In this document: piece after piece, positions 45,038-53,343 of the stretch
How the letters are laid out: the number at the start of each line of letters is the position of its first letter
Position numbering within the stretch: position 1 is the first letter of the stretch
NCBI GenBank assembly: GCA_028292485.1
Contig: JAQGMG010000016.1
Span: 1-64,000, forward strand
DNA from: Rhodocyclales bacterium
Lineage (GTDB): Bacteria; Pseudomonadota; Gammaproteobacteria; Burkholderiales; Rhodocyclaceae
Reading direction: 5' to 3'
DNA length: 64,000 nt
Notes under the pieces: model-generated
Database searches by the model: none
What the model saw: only the letters and a program-made list of their open reading frames with translations
What the model was told of the DNA's origin: nothing
Translations under genes and position numbers: made by a program

Positions 45038-46720
45038 CTACGCTGCCTGCTTCTTCTGCGCAGCAGAGGCCGCTTCGCGCGTACGCTTGGCCTGGTCGAG
45101 AAGATATATCTGGTAGTCGTCCAGATCGCCTTCGAACGGTTCGACACCGCCATCGGCAACCAGCCAGAATTCATCGCACACGGCACGCAGCAAGGCGCGA
45201 TCATGGCTCACCAGCATCACGGTACCTTCGAACTCGTTCAGCGCAACGCTGAGTGCTTCGCGCGTGGACAGGTCGAGGTGATTGGTTGGTTCATCGAGCA
45301 GCAACAGATTCGGGCGCTGCCACACGATCATGCACAACACGAGGCGCGCTTTTTCACCGCCGCTCATGCTGCCCACGGTCTGGTGAATCATGTCGCCACC
45401 GAAGTTGAAGGTACCGAGGAAGTTGCGCAGGCCCTGCTCGCGCCAGTCCATGCCTGCCGGCCGTGCGTTGACCGGCGTTTCCTTGACGAGCCGGATCATG
45501 TGCTCGAGCGGTGTGTCCGCCGGCCGCAGCACGTCGAGTTCCTGCTGTGCGAAGTAGCCGATGGTCAGACCCTTGCCCTTGGTGATCTCGCCACCGATGG
45601 GGTCCAGCGCTGCGGCGATGGTCTTGACCACGGTCGACTTGCCCTGACCGTTGGCGCCCAGTATGCCAATGCGCTGACCGGCGAGCACCGAGCGATTGAT
45701 GTTGTGCACGATCACCGATGGTGGCGTGCCCGGCGCTGCATCGTCGAGCGGCGGATAGCCAAAGCTTGCATCGAGCATCGACAACATCGGATTGGGGATA
45801 TTGGTCGGTTCCTTGAACTCGAACTGGAAATCGGCATCGGCCAGCACGGGTGCGATCTTGACCATGCGGTCCAGCGCCTTGACGCGGCTTTGCGCCTGCT
45901 TGGCTTTGGCGGCAGAAGCCTTGAAGCGGTCGATGAACTTCTGCAGGTGCGCGATCTTGTCGGCCTGCTTGGCCAGCGACGCCGTCTGCAGCGCCATCTG
46001 CTCGGCACGCATGTCTTCGAACTTGCTGTAGTTGCCGCCGTAGCGCACCAGCTTGGCGTTGTCGATATGCAAAGTGACTGAAGTGACTGCGTCGAGGAAT
46101 TCGCGGTCATGACTGATCACGACCATGGTGCCTTCATAGCGCTTGAGCCATGCTTCGAGCCACACGAGTGCGTCCAGATCCAGGTGATTGGTCGGTTCGT
46201 CGAGCAGCAACAGGTCGGACGGGCACATCAGCGCGCGCGCCAGTTGCAGGCGCATGCGCCAGCCGCCCGAGAAGCTGTTAACGGGATTGTTCAGTTCCGT
46301 CGTGCTGAAGCCGAGGCCCTGGATCAGCGCCTGCGCGCGCGCCGGTGCATCGTGCGCGCCAGCGTCGTGCAAGGCCATGTAGGCATGCGCCATCTCCATG
46401 CCATCGTCGCTGGCCTCGGCAGCCGTCACGGCTGCCTGAGCGGCGAGCAGAACGGTATCGCCTTCGATGACGAAGTCCGTCGCGCTCTGATCGGTTTCCG
46501 GCATGTCCTGCGCGACCTGCGCCATCTGCCACTGAGCGGGAATCGAGAACTCGCCACCGTCTTCGTGCAGCGTGCCGTTGAGCAGTGCGAACAGCGAGGA
46601 CTTGCCTGCGCCGTTGCGACCCACGAGGCCGACCTTTTCACCGGGATTGAGCGTGACGGACGTGCTGTTCAGCACGATCTTGGTGCCGCGACGCAGCGTT
46701 ACATTCTTGATGGAAATCAT
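45038..46720 (-). CDS. ABC-F family ATP-binding protein (YheS-like)
   Basis: Soluble protein of 560 residues with two ABC domains and no membrane part, as in ribosome-acting ABC-F factors. First Walker A GLVGRNGAGKSS and signature NSFSGGWRMRLQLARAL; second Walker A GILGANGQGKSTV and signature GSMSGGEKARLVLCM, each followed by LLLDEPTNHLDL. The linker between them (about 225-310) is Lys/Gln-rich. The C-terminal tail is short. Best match in layout is YheS. ATG 46720 (MISIKNVTLRRGTK) is chosen. Confidence 0.94.
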   Translation of the reverse strand: MISIKNVTLRRGTKIVLNSTSVTLNPGEKVGLVGRNGAGKSSLFALLNGTLHEDGGEFSIPAQWQMAQVAQDMPETDQSATDFVIEGDTVLLAAQAAVTAAEASDDGMEMAHAYMALHDAGAHDAPARAQALIQGLGFSTTELNNPVNSFSGGWRMRLQLARALMCPSDLLLLDEPTNHLDLDALVWLEAWLKRYEGTMVVISHDREFLDAVTSVTLHIDNAKLVRYGGNYSKFEDMRAEQMALQTASLAKQADKIAHLQKFIDRFKASAAKAKQAQSRVKALDRMVKIAPVLADADFQFEFKEPTNIPNPMLSMLDASFGYPPLDDAAPGTPPSVIVHNINRSVLAGQRIGILGANGQGKSTVVKTIAAALDPIGGEITKGKGLTIGYFAQQELDVLRPADTPLEHMIRLVKETPVNARPAGMDWREQGLRNFLGTFNFGGDMIHQTVGSMSGGEKARLVLCMIVWQRPNLLLLDEPTNHLDLSTREALSVALNEFEGTVMLVSHDRALLRAVCDEFWLVADGGVEPFEGDLDDYQIYLLDQAKRTREAASAAQKKQAA

Positions 46721-46835
46721 GGGAGCGACAGAAAAACCGGGATCAAACGCCGGGTTGAACACAAGGGAGGTCGCGATGATAGCGGCTCAGTGTTTCAGCA
46801 CCTAGCAAAAACGTGTGCCATGCATGCAGCGAGAC

Positions 46836-47231
46836 CTACCAGATCGTGTGCAGTGCAGGGCTTGCTCGCAACTTTGCATCGGCCGTGATCAGGGCTGCGC
46901 CGAGCGTGATGGCCGTCGCGGCGATCAGGCGGTCCGCCGGGTCACCGTGCATCTCGTCGCCCCAACTGCCTGCCAGTTGCGCAATGTCGGCATTTACCGG
47001 CTCCAGGCGCAGCTCTGGCAGCAAGCGCAGGTCTGCGAGCCATTGATCGACGGGTACGTTGAAGAGCAGGCGTTGGCGACGGACCGCTGTCGTGATCTCA
47101 AGGATGCTGATGGTCGAGACGGCGATGGCGTTTTCTGTCGCAGCTCGTTTGATGGCTTTGCGGGCGGCAGCCGTGAGCTTGGCGGGTGTGGTGAGCCACC
47201 AGATGAGTACGTGCGTATCGAGGACGATCAA
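46836..47231 (-). CDS. vapC: PIN-domain toxin (VapC-like)
   Basis: Ribonuclease toxin of 131 residues. From TTG 47231 it reads IVLDTHVLIWWL, with Asp5, Glu45 in SILEITTA, and the later acidic residues in GDPADRLIAATA and LITADAKL, the PIN metal-binding set. I take the TTG because it overlaps the antitoxin TGA in TTGA and begins exactly at the conserved core; an ATG at 47282 would lie inside the antitoxin. Probable tRNA- or rRNA-cleaving toxin; target not predictable. Confidence 0.88.
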   Translation of the reverse strand: MIVLDTHVLIWWLTTPAKLTAAARKAIKRAATENAIAVSTISILEITTAVRRQRLLFNVPVDQWLADLRLLPELRLEPVNADIAQLAGSWGDEMHGDPADRLIAATAITLGAALITADAKLRASPALHTIW

Positions 47232-47521
47232 GAGTTTGCCTTTGCACCGCTTTTTCCGCGCGTCTCTGCATTCATCTCCCATTCACCGGATGCGATGACG
47301 GATTCAAGCGGCGCATCGTAGCGTTTCAGGCTACCGGCGAGACGTTTGCGGGCGGCGACTGCAGCGTCTTCGGTTGGCATGGGCGACGTGATCTCGGCAA
47401 TCACGCGGCCACGATTGGTGATGCGCACGCGTTCGCCGCGCTCAACCCGCGCGAGGTACTCGGGAAGGTTCTGGCGCAAGGTTGTTATGCTGACATCGGT
47501 GGTAGTAATTTTTGGTGGCAT
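47228..47521 (-). CDS. Antitoxin of the Phd/YefM type
   Basis: Protein of 97 residues with an N-terminal Phd/YefM DNA-binding fold: VSITTLRQNLPEYLARVERGERVRITNRGRVIAEI. The C-terminal half (about 55-97) is charged and probably the disordered toxin-binding part. It is the first gene of the pair and overlaps the toxin by four bases, the usual coupled arrangement. A palindromic operator candidate lies 19 bases upstream. Confidence 0.87.
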   Translation of the reverse strand: MPPKITTTDVSITTLRQNLPEYLARVERGERVRITNRGRVIAEITSPMPTEDAAVAARKRLAGSLKRYDAPLESVIASGEWEMNAETRGKSGAKANS

Positions 47522-47539
47522 TCTCGCCGCTCATTTTAC

Positions 47540-47560
47540 ATGTACATTTGAAATGTACAT
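47540..47560 (-). promoter_or_regulatory. Candidate operator of the toxin-antitoxin pair
   Basis: Two copies of the self-complementary ATGTACAT (47540-47547 and 47553-47560) flank TTGAA, giving an overall palindrome-like 21-base site directly before the antitoxin start. Position and symmetry suit autorepression by the antitoxin complex. Confidence 0.65.
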
Positions 47561-47590
47561 AAGCATCCCCGGTGTTGCAATATTCAATCT

Positions 47591-47905
47591 TCAAACGCGC
47601 GCCGGCAAACGTCGCAATTGCGCCTTCAGTGCTGCAATCTCGTCCATCAGGTCCAGAGCCAGGGCGACGCCGGCAGTGTTCACTTCCAGATCATGGGCCA
47701 GGCGCAAGGCCAGGCGCGCACGGCGTAGCGAGTGTCCCGCAAAGCGCCAGTCCTGCGGGTTGTCGCCGACGGGTTCGAGCACGCCCTCCATGACCCAGGC
47801 GTTGATCTGTTCCTCCCGCGCCCGGCATGCCTGGCACAGCTCGCTCAATGACAAATGGATTTCTTCTTCGACGACAAGACCCTGGAGATAAGTGTGGGTG
47901 CTCAT
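47591..47905 (-). CDS. cbpM: Chaperone modulator CbpM
   Basis: Small MerR-like protein of 104 residues that binds the J domain of CbpA and inhibits it. It reads YLQGLVVEEEIHLSLSELCQAC and DWRFAGHSLRRARLALRLAHDLEVN, with a C-terminal helix IAALKAQLRRLPARV, the CbpM pattern. Its ATG overlaps the cbpA TGA in ATGA, so the pair is coupled and inhibitor and chaperone are made together. Confidence 0.92.
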   Translation of the reverse strand: MSTHTYLQGLVVEEEIHLSLSELCQACRAREEQINAWVMEGVLEPVGDNPQDWRFAGHSLRRARLALRLAHDLEVNTAGVALALDLMDEIAALKAQLRRLPARV

Positions 47906-48894
47906 GAGCTTGCTCCTTCCAGATGCGTACGTGGGTTGAAGTCGAAACCCTTCGCCATGGCGCGGTAGGCCTCCCTGGCGGCTTCGGTCTGAGCGGGAGG
48001 CAGGGTAATGGCAAGCGTCACGTACAGATCGCCCGGGGTTTTGCCGGGAATGCCCTTGCCCTTGAGCCGCAATTTGCGGCCGGCCACCGTGCCGGCGGGG
48101 ATGTTGAGTTTCACACTGCCTTCCGGCGTGGGGGCATTGACGGTGGCGCCCAGTGCCGCTTCCCACGGCGCGACCGGCAGGTCCAGATAAACATCGCCGC
48201 CATCGACGTGGAACAGCGGGTGTGGCTTGAAGCCTATTTCGAGGTAGAGGTCGCCCGGCTTGCCGTCCGGGCCACCCGCTTCGCCTTGGCCGGTGAGGCG
48301 CAGGTGCTGGCCTTCGCGAATGCCCTTGGGAATGGTCACGTCGAGCGTGCGTTCTTGCGTGGTGACACGGCCTTGCTCATCGACCACCGGAAAATGCAGG
48401 CCTATGCTGCGCCGGGCGCCTTTGTAGGCATCTTCGAGCTCGATCAGGATCTTGGCATGATGGTCCTGGCCACGCGCTTGCGCCGTGCGTCGTTGCGCGC
48501 GCGCCTGCCGTGCATGCTGACCGAATAGTGCCTCGAAGAAATCGCTCGGGTTGGCGCCGAACTGTCCCTCGCCCACGCCCGACTCCGGCGAGCCCCAGGT
48601 GCCCGGGCCGGAAAACTCGAAACCTTCGTCCCAGCCCGGTGGGGGCTGGAAGTCCTGTCCGCCTTTCCAGCCGCCCCGGCTGTCTGCGCCCACGCGGTCG
48701 TAGGCAGCACGTTTTTCCGGGTCTTTCAGGACTTCGTAAGCTTCGCCCACTTCCTTGAAGCGTGCCTCGGCATCGGTTTCCTTGCTGACGTCGGGGTGAA
48801 ATTTTCGCGCCAGCTTGCGATACGCCTGCTTCACTTCGTCCTGCGTTGCCGTGCGCTGCAGTCCGAGCGTTTCGTAGTAGTCCTTGAATTTCAT
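47902..48894 (-). CDS. cbpA: Curved-DNA-binding protein CbpA (DnaJ-like)
   Basis: Co-chaperone of DnaK that also binds DNA. In 330 residues: J domain with HPD in RKFHPDVSKETD (about 32-34), a Gly/Phe/Pro-rich linker (about 72-120, GWKGGQDFQPPPGWDEGFEF), and two C-terminal beta-domains (ILIELEDAYKGARRSIGLHF; PAGTVAGRKLRLKGKGIPG). The zinc-finger of DnaJ is absent, as expected of CbpA. Four 11-base tandem repeats lie 39-82 bases upstream of the start. Confidence 0.94.
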   Translation of the reverse strand: MKFKDYYETLGLQRTATQDEVKQAYRKLARKFHPDVSKETDAEARFKEVGEAYEVLKDPEKRAAYDRVGADSRGGWKGGQDFQPPPGWDEGFEFSGPGTWGSPESGVGEGQFGANPSDFFEALFGQHARQARAQRRTAQARGQDHHAKILIELEDAYKGARRSIGLHFPVVDEQGRVTTQERTLDVTIPKGIREGQHLRLTGQGEAGGPDGKPGDLYLEIGFKPHPLFHVDGGDVYLDLPVAPWEAALGATVNAPTPEGSVKLNIPAGTVAGRKLRLKGKGIPGKTPGDLYVTLAITLPPAQTEAAREAYRAMAKGFDFNPRTHLEGASS

Positions 48895-48932
48895 GGCTGA
48901 GGCCTCGCCGTTTCAGCTGATGTGTGCCGATT

Positions 48933-48976
48933 TGCGTTGGGTGTGCGTTGGGTGTGCGTTGAATTTGCGTTGAACG
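48933..48976. repeat. Four 11-base tandem repeats upstream of cbpA
   Basis: TGCGTTGGGTG twice, then TGCGTTGAATT and TGCGTTGAACG, without gaps. The unit is about one helical turn. It lies in the cbpA promoter region and could be a set of phased binding sites or a slippage-prone array. The rest of the gap up to pssA (48977-49185) holds no gene I can support. Confidence 0.8.
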
Positions 48977-49185
48977 TACGTCCCGCTTTCAGCTTAGCGT
49001 GTCCGGAGAAATTGAATTGTTCGCTGCGATGCTTAATGCAAATTTCGTGTTGCACAGTTCAACGAGTGCGGTGCGCATAGGGGACAGATCATGGCGGCAC
49101 CGAAATTGCTGCACACGTGAGGTGGCCAATGAGGTGGCCATCTGGTCGACAGGCTCGTCTCAATCTGCATGGAGAAAAAATCGCT

Positions 49186-49845
49186 ATGCGCCCATCCGAT
49201 CTATCTGCCGCACCCGGTTCATTCCACGCTGCGCCAAAGCACTTCTCGATGATCAGGCAGCTACATCTTGCTGACTTCTTCACGCTGGCCAATGCGGCCT
49301 GCGGCATGGCTTCGGTATTTCTTGCCATGTTCTACATGCGTAACGAGATGGCCGACTACATTTACGCAGCAGCAGCCATGGCCATTGCGGCGCTGATATT
49401 CGATGTGCTCGATGGACGTATTGCGCGCTGGCGTCATCAGCATTCCGCATTGGGTCGCGAGCTCGACTCACTCTCGGACGTCATATCATTTGGTGTCGGC
49501 CCGGCGGCGCTGGCAGTTGCTGTCGGCATGCAGGGTGGTTGGGACCTGATCGCGCTGGCCTATTTTGTGTGCTGTGGCGTGAGCCGGCTGGCGCGTTACA
49601 ACGTGACGGCCGAAAGCCTGTCCGGGGGTGGTGACAAGGTGAAGTATTTTGAAGGCACGCCGATCCCTACGAGTGTGCTGTTGAGCGTCGTGCTGGCAGT
49701 GTGCGCATGGCTGGGGCGGATCAACCAGGACATCCCCGCTGGCGTATTGACGTTCGGCCCGTGGGACTTTCATCCCTTGGTCCTGCTATTCGTCCTGTCG
49801 GGCACCTTGATGATCAGCAAGACCCTGCGCATTCCGAAATTCTAG
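49186..49845 (+). CDS. pssA: CDP-diacylglycerol--serine O-phosphatidyltransferase
   Basis: Membrane enzyme that makes phosphatidylserine, the precursor of phosphatidylethanolamine. The 219-residue protein has the CDP-alcohol phosphotransferase motif in DGRIARWRHQHSALGRELD with the final Asp pair (DSLSD), and several membrane segments. It is of the membrane-embedded (type II) kind, not the E. coli phospholipase-D-like form. ATG 49186 has GGAG upstream; ATG 49117 would add 23 residues without homology. Confidence 0.92.
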   Translation: MRPSDLSAAPGSFHAAPKHFSMIRQLHLADFFTLANAACGMASVFLAMFYMRNEMADYIYAAAAMAIAALIFDVLDGRIARWRHQHSALGRELDSLSDVISFGVGPAALAVAVGMQGGWDLIALAYFVCCGVSRLARYNVTAESLSGGGDKVKYFEGTPIPTSVLLSVVLAVCAWLGRINQDIPAGVLTFGPWDFHPLVLLFVLSGTLMISKTLRIPKF

Positions 49846-49851
49846 GATTGC

Positions 49852-50799
49852 TCAAAGCGGTTCGGCAAAGTTCAAAGTCCGCGCGCTCTGAAAATTACGC
49901 AGCTCGCCGCTGATGGGATCAGTGAAGGCGATGGACTTGGCAAGCAGTTGTAGCGGCCTGGTATGGTCGTCGCTGTTCTCGGCGCATAGCACGGGGTAGA
50001 TCAGGTCATTGAGGATGGGAATGCCCAGCGCCGTGCAATGCGCGCGCAACTGGTGTTTGCGGCCGGTGACGGGCGACAGTGCATAGCGCGCAAGGTCGCC
50101 ACGTACTTCCAGTACGTCGATGTGCGTTTCGGCGTTCGGTTCGCCATCGACTTCGCGCATCTGCATGAAACGCATTGCGTCTTCTTCGATGCGGCTGCGA
50201 TACACCAGCGGTAGTTTCAGCTCGGGGCGCCATGGCGCTATCGCCTCGTAGTGCTTCCGCACACTGCGTTGGCGAAACAGATCCTGATACCTGCCGCGCG
50301 TTGATGGTTGAATGCTGAAGAGCACGAGGCCGGCTGTCTCGCGGTCGATGCGATGGATCGGCGCCAGCGAATCGATGCCGAGTTTGCGTTTGAGGCGTAC
50401 CAGCAGCGTTTCCTGCACATAGCGGCCTGAGGGAATGACGGGCAGGAAATGCGGCTTGTCGGCCACGACCAGATATTCATCCTGGAACAGCACGGTCTCT
50501 TCGAACGGGATCGGCGGCTCGTGTTCCAGCGCACGGTAATAGAAAATTCTCAACCCGACCTCGTAATGGCGCTCTGCTGTCACGGCTATGCCAGATTCAT
50601 CGAGCACGTCGCCGGCAAGCATGCGCTTCGCCCACTCTGCCGGCGATACGGCCGGCAGACGCTCTGCGATGAAGTCCGCGATGCGTGACCAGGGACCCGG
50701 CGGCAAGACGATGCAGGTCGGGCTGACACCGTTGCGCGTGGACAACGGTGCGGCGCGTTGTTGCAAGGTACGCCGCGAGAGTGGCCGGGCAGTGGTCAT
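49852..50799 (-). CDS. RluA-family pseudouridine synthase
   Basis: Isomerises uridine to pseudouridine in rRNA or tRNA. The 315-residue protein has the catalytic Asp in IHRIDRETAGLVLF (consensus HRLDxxTSG), the RNA-binding LVVADKPHFLPV and SPVTGRKHQLRAHCTALG, and LLAKSIAFTDPISG near the end. Ser-Gly in the HRLD motif is Ala-Gly here. Target not assignable. ATG 50799 overlaps the MFS TGA (ATGA). Convergent with pssA, separated by six bases. Confidence 0.92.
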   Translation of the reverse strand: MTTARPLSRRTLQQRAAPLSTRNGVSPTCIVLPPGPWSRIADFIAERLPAVSPAEWAKRMLAGDVLDESGIAVTAERHYEVGLRIFYYRALEHEPPIPFEETVLFQDEYLVVADKPHFLPVIPSGRYVQETLLVRLKRKLGIDSLAPIHRIDRETAGLVLFSIQPSTRGRYQDLFRQRSVRKHYEAIAPWRPELKLPLVYRSRIEEDAMRFMQMREVDGEPNAETHIDVLEVRGDLARYALSPVTGRKHQLRAHCTALGIPILNDLIYPVLCAENSDDHTRPLQLLAKSIAFTDPISGELRNFQSARTLNFAEPL

Positions 50800-52061
50800 G
50801 AATGAAGTACGTCGGGCACCGGTTTGTCTGCCGCTACCGGCATCGCTACTTTCGTTACGCGATGAATCCAGACGATACCCAGCAAAGTCAGCGCCACGGC
50901 ACACCAGCCATTTGTGCCGTAGCCGATGATCTCGCCGCCAGGCCCGCTGCTGAGCATCAGTCCGCCGAACCAGGCGCCCAGGCCAGTACCGATCGATTGA
51001 ATGGCCGAGTTCACACTCAGGAAAGCGCCGCGTTTTGCCGGGTCGGGCACGGTCGTCATCAGCGCCTGCAGCGGAATGTTGCGGCCGGATATCGACACCA
51101 TGAAGAATGGAAAGAAGGCGATGAGTGCCAGCAGCGGCAAGGTTGGCAGATGCGTGATGAACAGCAGTGGCAGCATCGAGAACAAGGCGACATAGCGAAA
51201 CACCTTGTGCTTGCCGTAGCGGTCGGAAAGCCGGCCAATGGTGCGCGAGGTAAACAGCGTCGCCGCGCCGCCTGCCAGATAGATCCACGAGATGGCTTGT
51301 GGCGCGACGCCATGATTGCCGACCAGCACCGGTGAAATGAATGGAATGACCAGCATGGCGGAGATCATCATCATGCCGGTCAGCGCGAAGGCGCGCAGAT
51401 GTGCTGGCTTGCGCAGCAGGGCAGCCAGATCGGGCAGGACCTCGGCAAGCGGCGTCGGCCGTTTCGCCAGATGTGTTCTCAACGAAGGCACCAGGCGGGC
51501 AGCTGCGAGCCAGATCAGCAGCGATAGCATGACGAGCAGATAGAACGGCGTTTGCCAGCCGAACTGCGCGCCGAGCACCACACCGACAGGCACGCCGGCG
51601 ATGGCCGCCATCGAGAACGAAGTCATCACCACGCCGGTGGCCGTGCCGCGCCGTCTTTCAGGTATTACATCGCCCACGATGGCCATGACGATGGCCCCGA
51701 GCACACCGCCGGTGATACCCGCAAAAGCGCGCGCCAGGAGTAACCAATGAAAATTGCCGGCCAGGCCGCAGCCAAGATTCGACAAGGCGAACAAGGCATA
51801 CACCGCAAGCAGCAGACGCTTGCGGTCGAAACGGTCGATGTAGGTGGCGGCAAACAAGCCGGACAGGCCTGCACACCACGAATATACCGAGACTGCCGTA
51901 GCGAACCCCGCGGGCCCGATGGCGAAGGCATGCATGATCTGCGGCCCCAGCGGCATCATGACCATGAAGTCCATGATCACCGTGAATTGTGTCAGCGCCA
52001 GCAGCCAGAGGAGGGCGCGTTCGCGTCCTTCCGAGAGAACGGGCGGAGCAGTTATTGCCAT
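50796..52061 (-). CDS. MFS transporter
   Basis: Major facilitator protein of 421 residues with 12 membrane segments, of the drug/sugar-efflux type: DFMVMMPLGPQIMHAF, YIDRFDRKRLLLAVYALFALSN, and IVGDVIPERRRGTATGVVMTSF with the loop 2-3 and 4-5 motifs. The usual GRxxD loop motif is IDRFDRKR. Substrate unknown. ATG 52061 (MAITAPPVLSEGRE) is used. Its stop overlaps the start of the pseudouridine synthase, so the two are coupled. Confidence 0.9.
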   Translation of the reverse strand: MAITAPPVLSEGRERALLWLLALTQFTVIMDFMVMMPLGPQIMHAFAIGPAGFATAVSVYSWCAGLSGLFAATYIDRFDRKRLLLAVYALFALSNLGCGLAGNFHWLLLARAFAGITGGVLGAIVMAIVGDVIPERRRGTATGVVMTSFSMAAIAGVPVGVVLGAQFGWQTPFYLLVMLSLLIWLAAARLVPSLRTHLAKRPTPLAEVLPDLAALLRKPAHLRAFALTGMMMISAMLVIPFISPVLVGNHGVAPQAISWIYLAGGAATLFTSRTIGRLSDRYGKHKVFRYVALFSMLPLLFITHLPTLPLLALIAFFPFFMVSISGRNIPLQALMTTVPDPAKRGAFLSVNSAIQSIGTGLGAWFGGLMLSSGPGGEIIGYGTNGWCAVALTLLGIVWIHRVTKVAMPVAADKPVPDVLHS

Positions 52062-52144
52062 GTGAGTCCAACTTTCTGTTCGTGATTCTTGAGTGTGATT
52101 CGTGATTCGCGCGTTGCAGAAATGCACGCGTCGACAAATGCCGG

Positions 52145-52990
52145 CTACTCGCCCTCAGCCAGCTTGCGCGCCCGTTGCAGGCGCCATTGCTCATCCGGAT
52201 CGCCAGCGTAAACCTCTTCTGCCCGCGTACCGGTTTCCTGCAGTTTTGTATCAAGCGCGATGCGGTTGTCGAAGACGAAGCACTCACCTTCCCAATCCTT
52301 GTCCGCATCGGGCATCGTCGCGAAATAATTCAGAATGCCACCTTCGAGCTGATACACGGGCATGTCGAAACCCAGCATCCAGGCGGCGGTTTTCTCGCAA
52401 CGAATCCCGCCGGTGCAGTACATGGCTACGCGCTTGCCCTGTGCTTTCCACGCCGCAACGTTGTCTTCGATATAGCGTGGGAAATCGCGAAAATTATTCA
52501 CCTGCGGGTCGACCGAATTCCTGAAGCGGCCAAGGCGATATTCGAAGCTGTTGCGGTTGTCGATCAGTACAACGTCATCTTCTGCAATCAGCTCCCGCCA
52601 GGCCTGGGGGCTGACATGTGTGAATGCGTCAGCAACGGCTGGCACATCGATCACCACGTCATCGACACCGAGCGGCAGGACTTCCGGTCTGGTGTGCACC
52701 TTCATGCGATGGAAGGGGGCGGTCGTGCATGCGCTGCGCTTGAAAACGATGTCGCTGAACAAGCCGCCGAAACGTTCATCCACTGTCAAACCGGTTTGAA
52801 ACGCATCCAGCGCTGCCGCCGTGCCGGCGACCATGCCGTTGATGCCCTCGCATGCCACCAGAATACTGCCGCCCAGGTCGGCAGTCAGCTCGCGCAAAAC
52901 ATTTGCGCACTCTTCGGGCTGCGCAATGCTGACGAACCTGTAAAACGATATGTGTTCGATGGGAGGGGAATGAAGCGTATTGTCTGGCAT
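52145..52990 (-). CDS. trhO: tRNA uridine-34 hydroxylase TrhO (YceA, rhodanese-like)
   Basis: Hydroxylates U34 of tRNA in an oxygen-dependent way. The 281-residue protein has an N-terminal acylphosphatase-like domain (ISFYRFVSIAQPEECANVLRE, ACEGINGMVAGT) and a central rhodanese domain with the catalytic Cys in MYCTGGIRCEKTAAWM. Second Cys in the loop and FVFDNRIAL are typical. ATG 52990 is the first of the conserved region; the upstream frame is open but not conserved. Confidence 0.94.
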   Translation of the reverse strand: MPDNTLHSPPIEHISFYRFVSIAQPEECANVLRELTADLGGSILVACEGINGMVAGTAAALDAFQTGLTVDERFGGLFSDIVFKRSACTTAPFHRMKVHTRPEVLPLGVDDVVIDVPAVADAFTHVSPQAWRELIAEDDVVLIDNRNSFEYRLGRFRNSVDPQVNNFRDFPRYIEDNVAAWKAQGKRVAMYCTGGIRCEKTAAWMLGFDMPVYQLEGGILNYFATMPDADKDWEGECFVFDNRIALDTKLQETGTRAEEVYAGDPDEQWRLQRARKLAEGE

Positions 52991-53134
52991 GCTGGATCGC
53001 CGGCAACCGGGCAGCGAAGCACTGAAAGGGATTCCGATTGTAGCTGTACGTCGGGTGAGAACGAAGCTCGATGCAGCAGGCGCTGCGTTGATGGGAATGC
53101 CGCTTGCTATGTGCAGCCCAGGAGGACCTGAATC

Positions 53135-53281
53135 ATGTCGAGAATCAATGGCGCTACCGGCCACCAGCCAGTGGAACCGGATCGGGGGCCGGAATCTCCG
53201 CCGCAGGAAGAACCCAGTCCCGGCATCCCGCAGCCGAAGCATCGCGATCCGGAAGACCCGGACTACGACGACGCCGACTAG
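53135..53281 (+). CDS. Small Pro/Asp-rich ORF (48 codons)
   Basis: ATG 53135 follows AGGAGGACCTGAATC, a near-perfect ribosome binding site at good spacing. The product is MSRINGATGHQPVEPDRGPE and then a Pro-, Glu- and Asp-rich stretch ending DYDDAD, very acidic and probably disordered. No homology can be judged by eye. It lies 62 bases before the AI-2E permease gene and may share its transcript. Coding is likely but unproven. Confidence 0.6.
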   Translation: MSRINGATGHQPVEPDRGPESPPQEEPSPGIPQPKHRDPEDPDYDDAD

Positions 53282-53343
53282 GGTGGTGTGCGGTCCGAAG
53301 CTTGAAATGCATGGCAGAAATCAAATAAACAGAGGTTGCCGGG

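Noticed and set aside
45203..46081. 292-codon frame antisense to the ABC-F gene
   Set aside because: Shadow frame; composition reflects the complementary codons of the ABC-F gene.
47229..47282. ATG 47282 as the toxin start
   Set aside because: It gives a basic 17-residue leader inside the antitoxin gene; the TTG overlapping the antitoxin stop fits the PIN core.
48933..48976. Possible CRISPR array
   Set aside because: Units are 11 bases with no spacers, and there are no cas genes.
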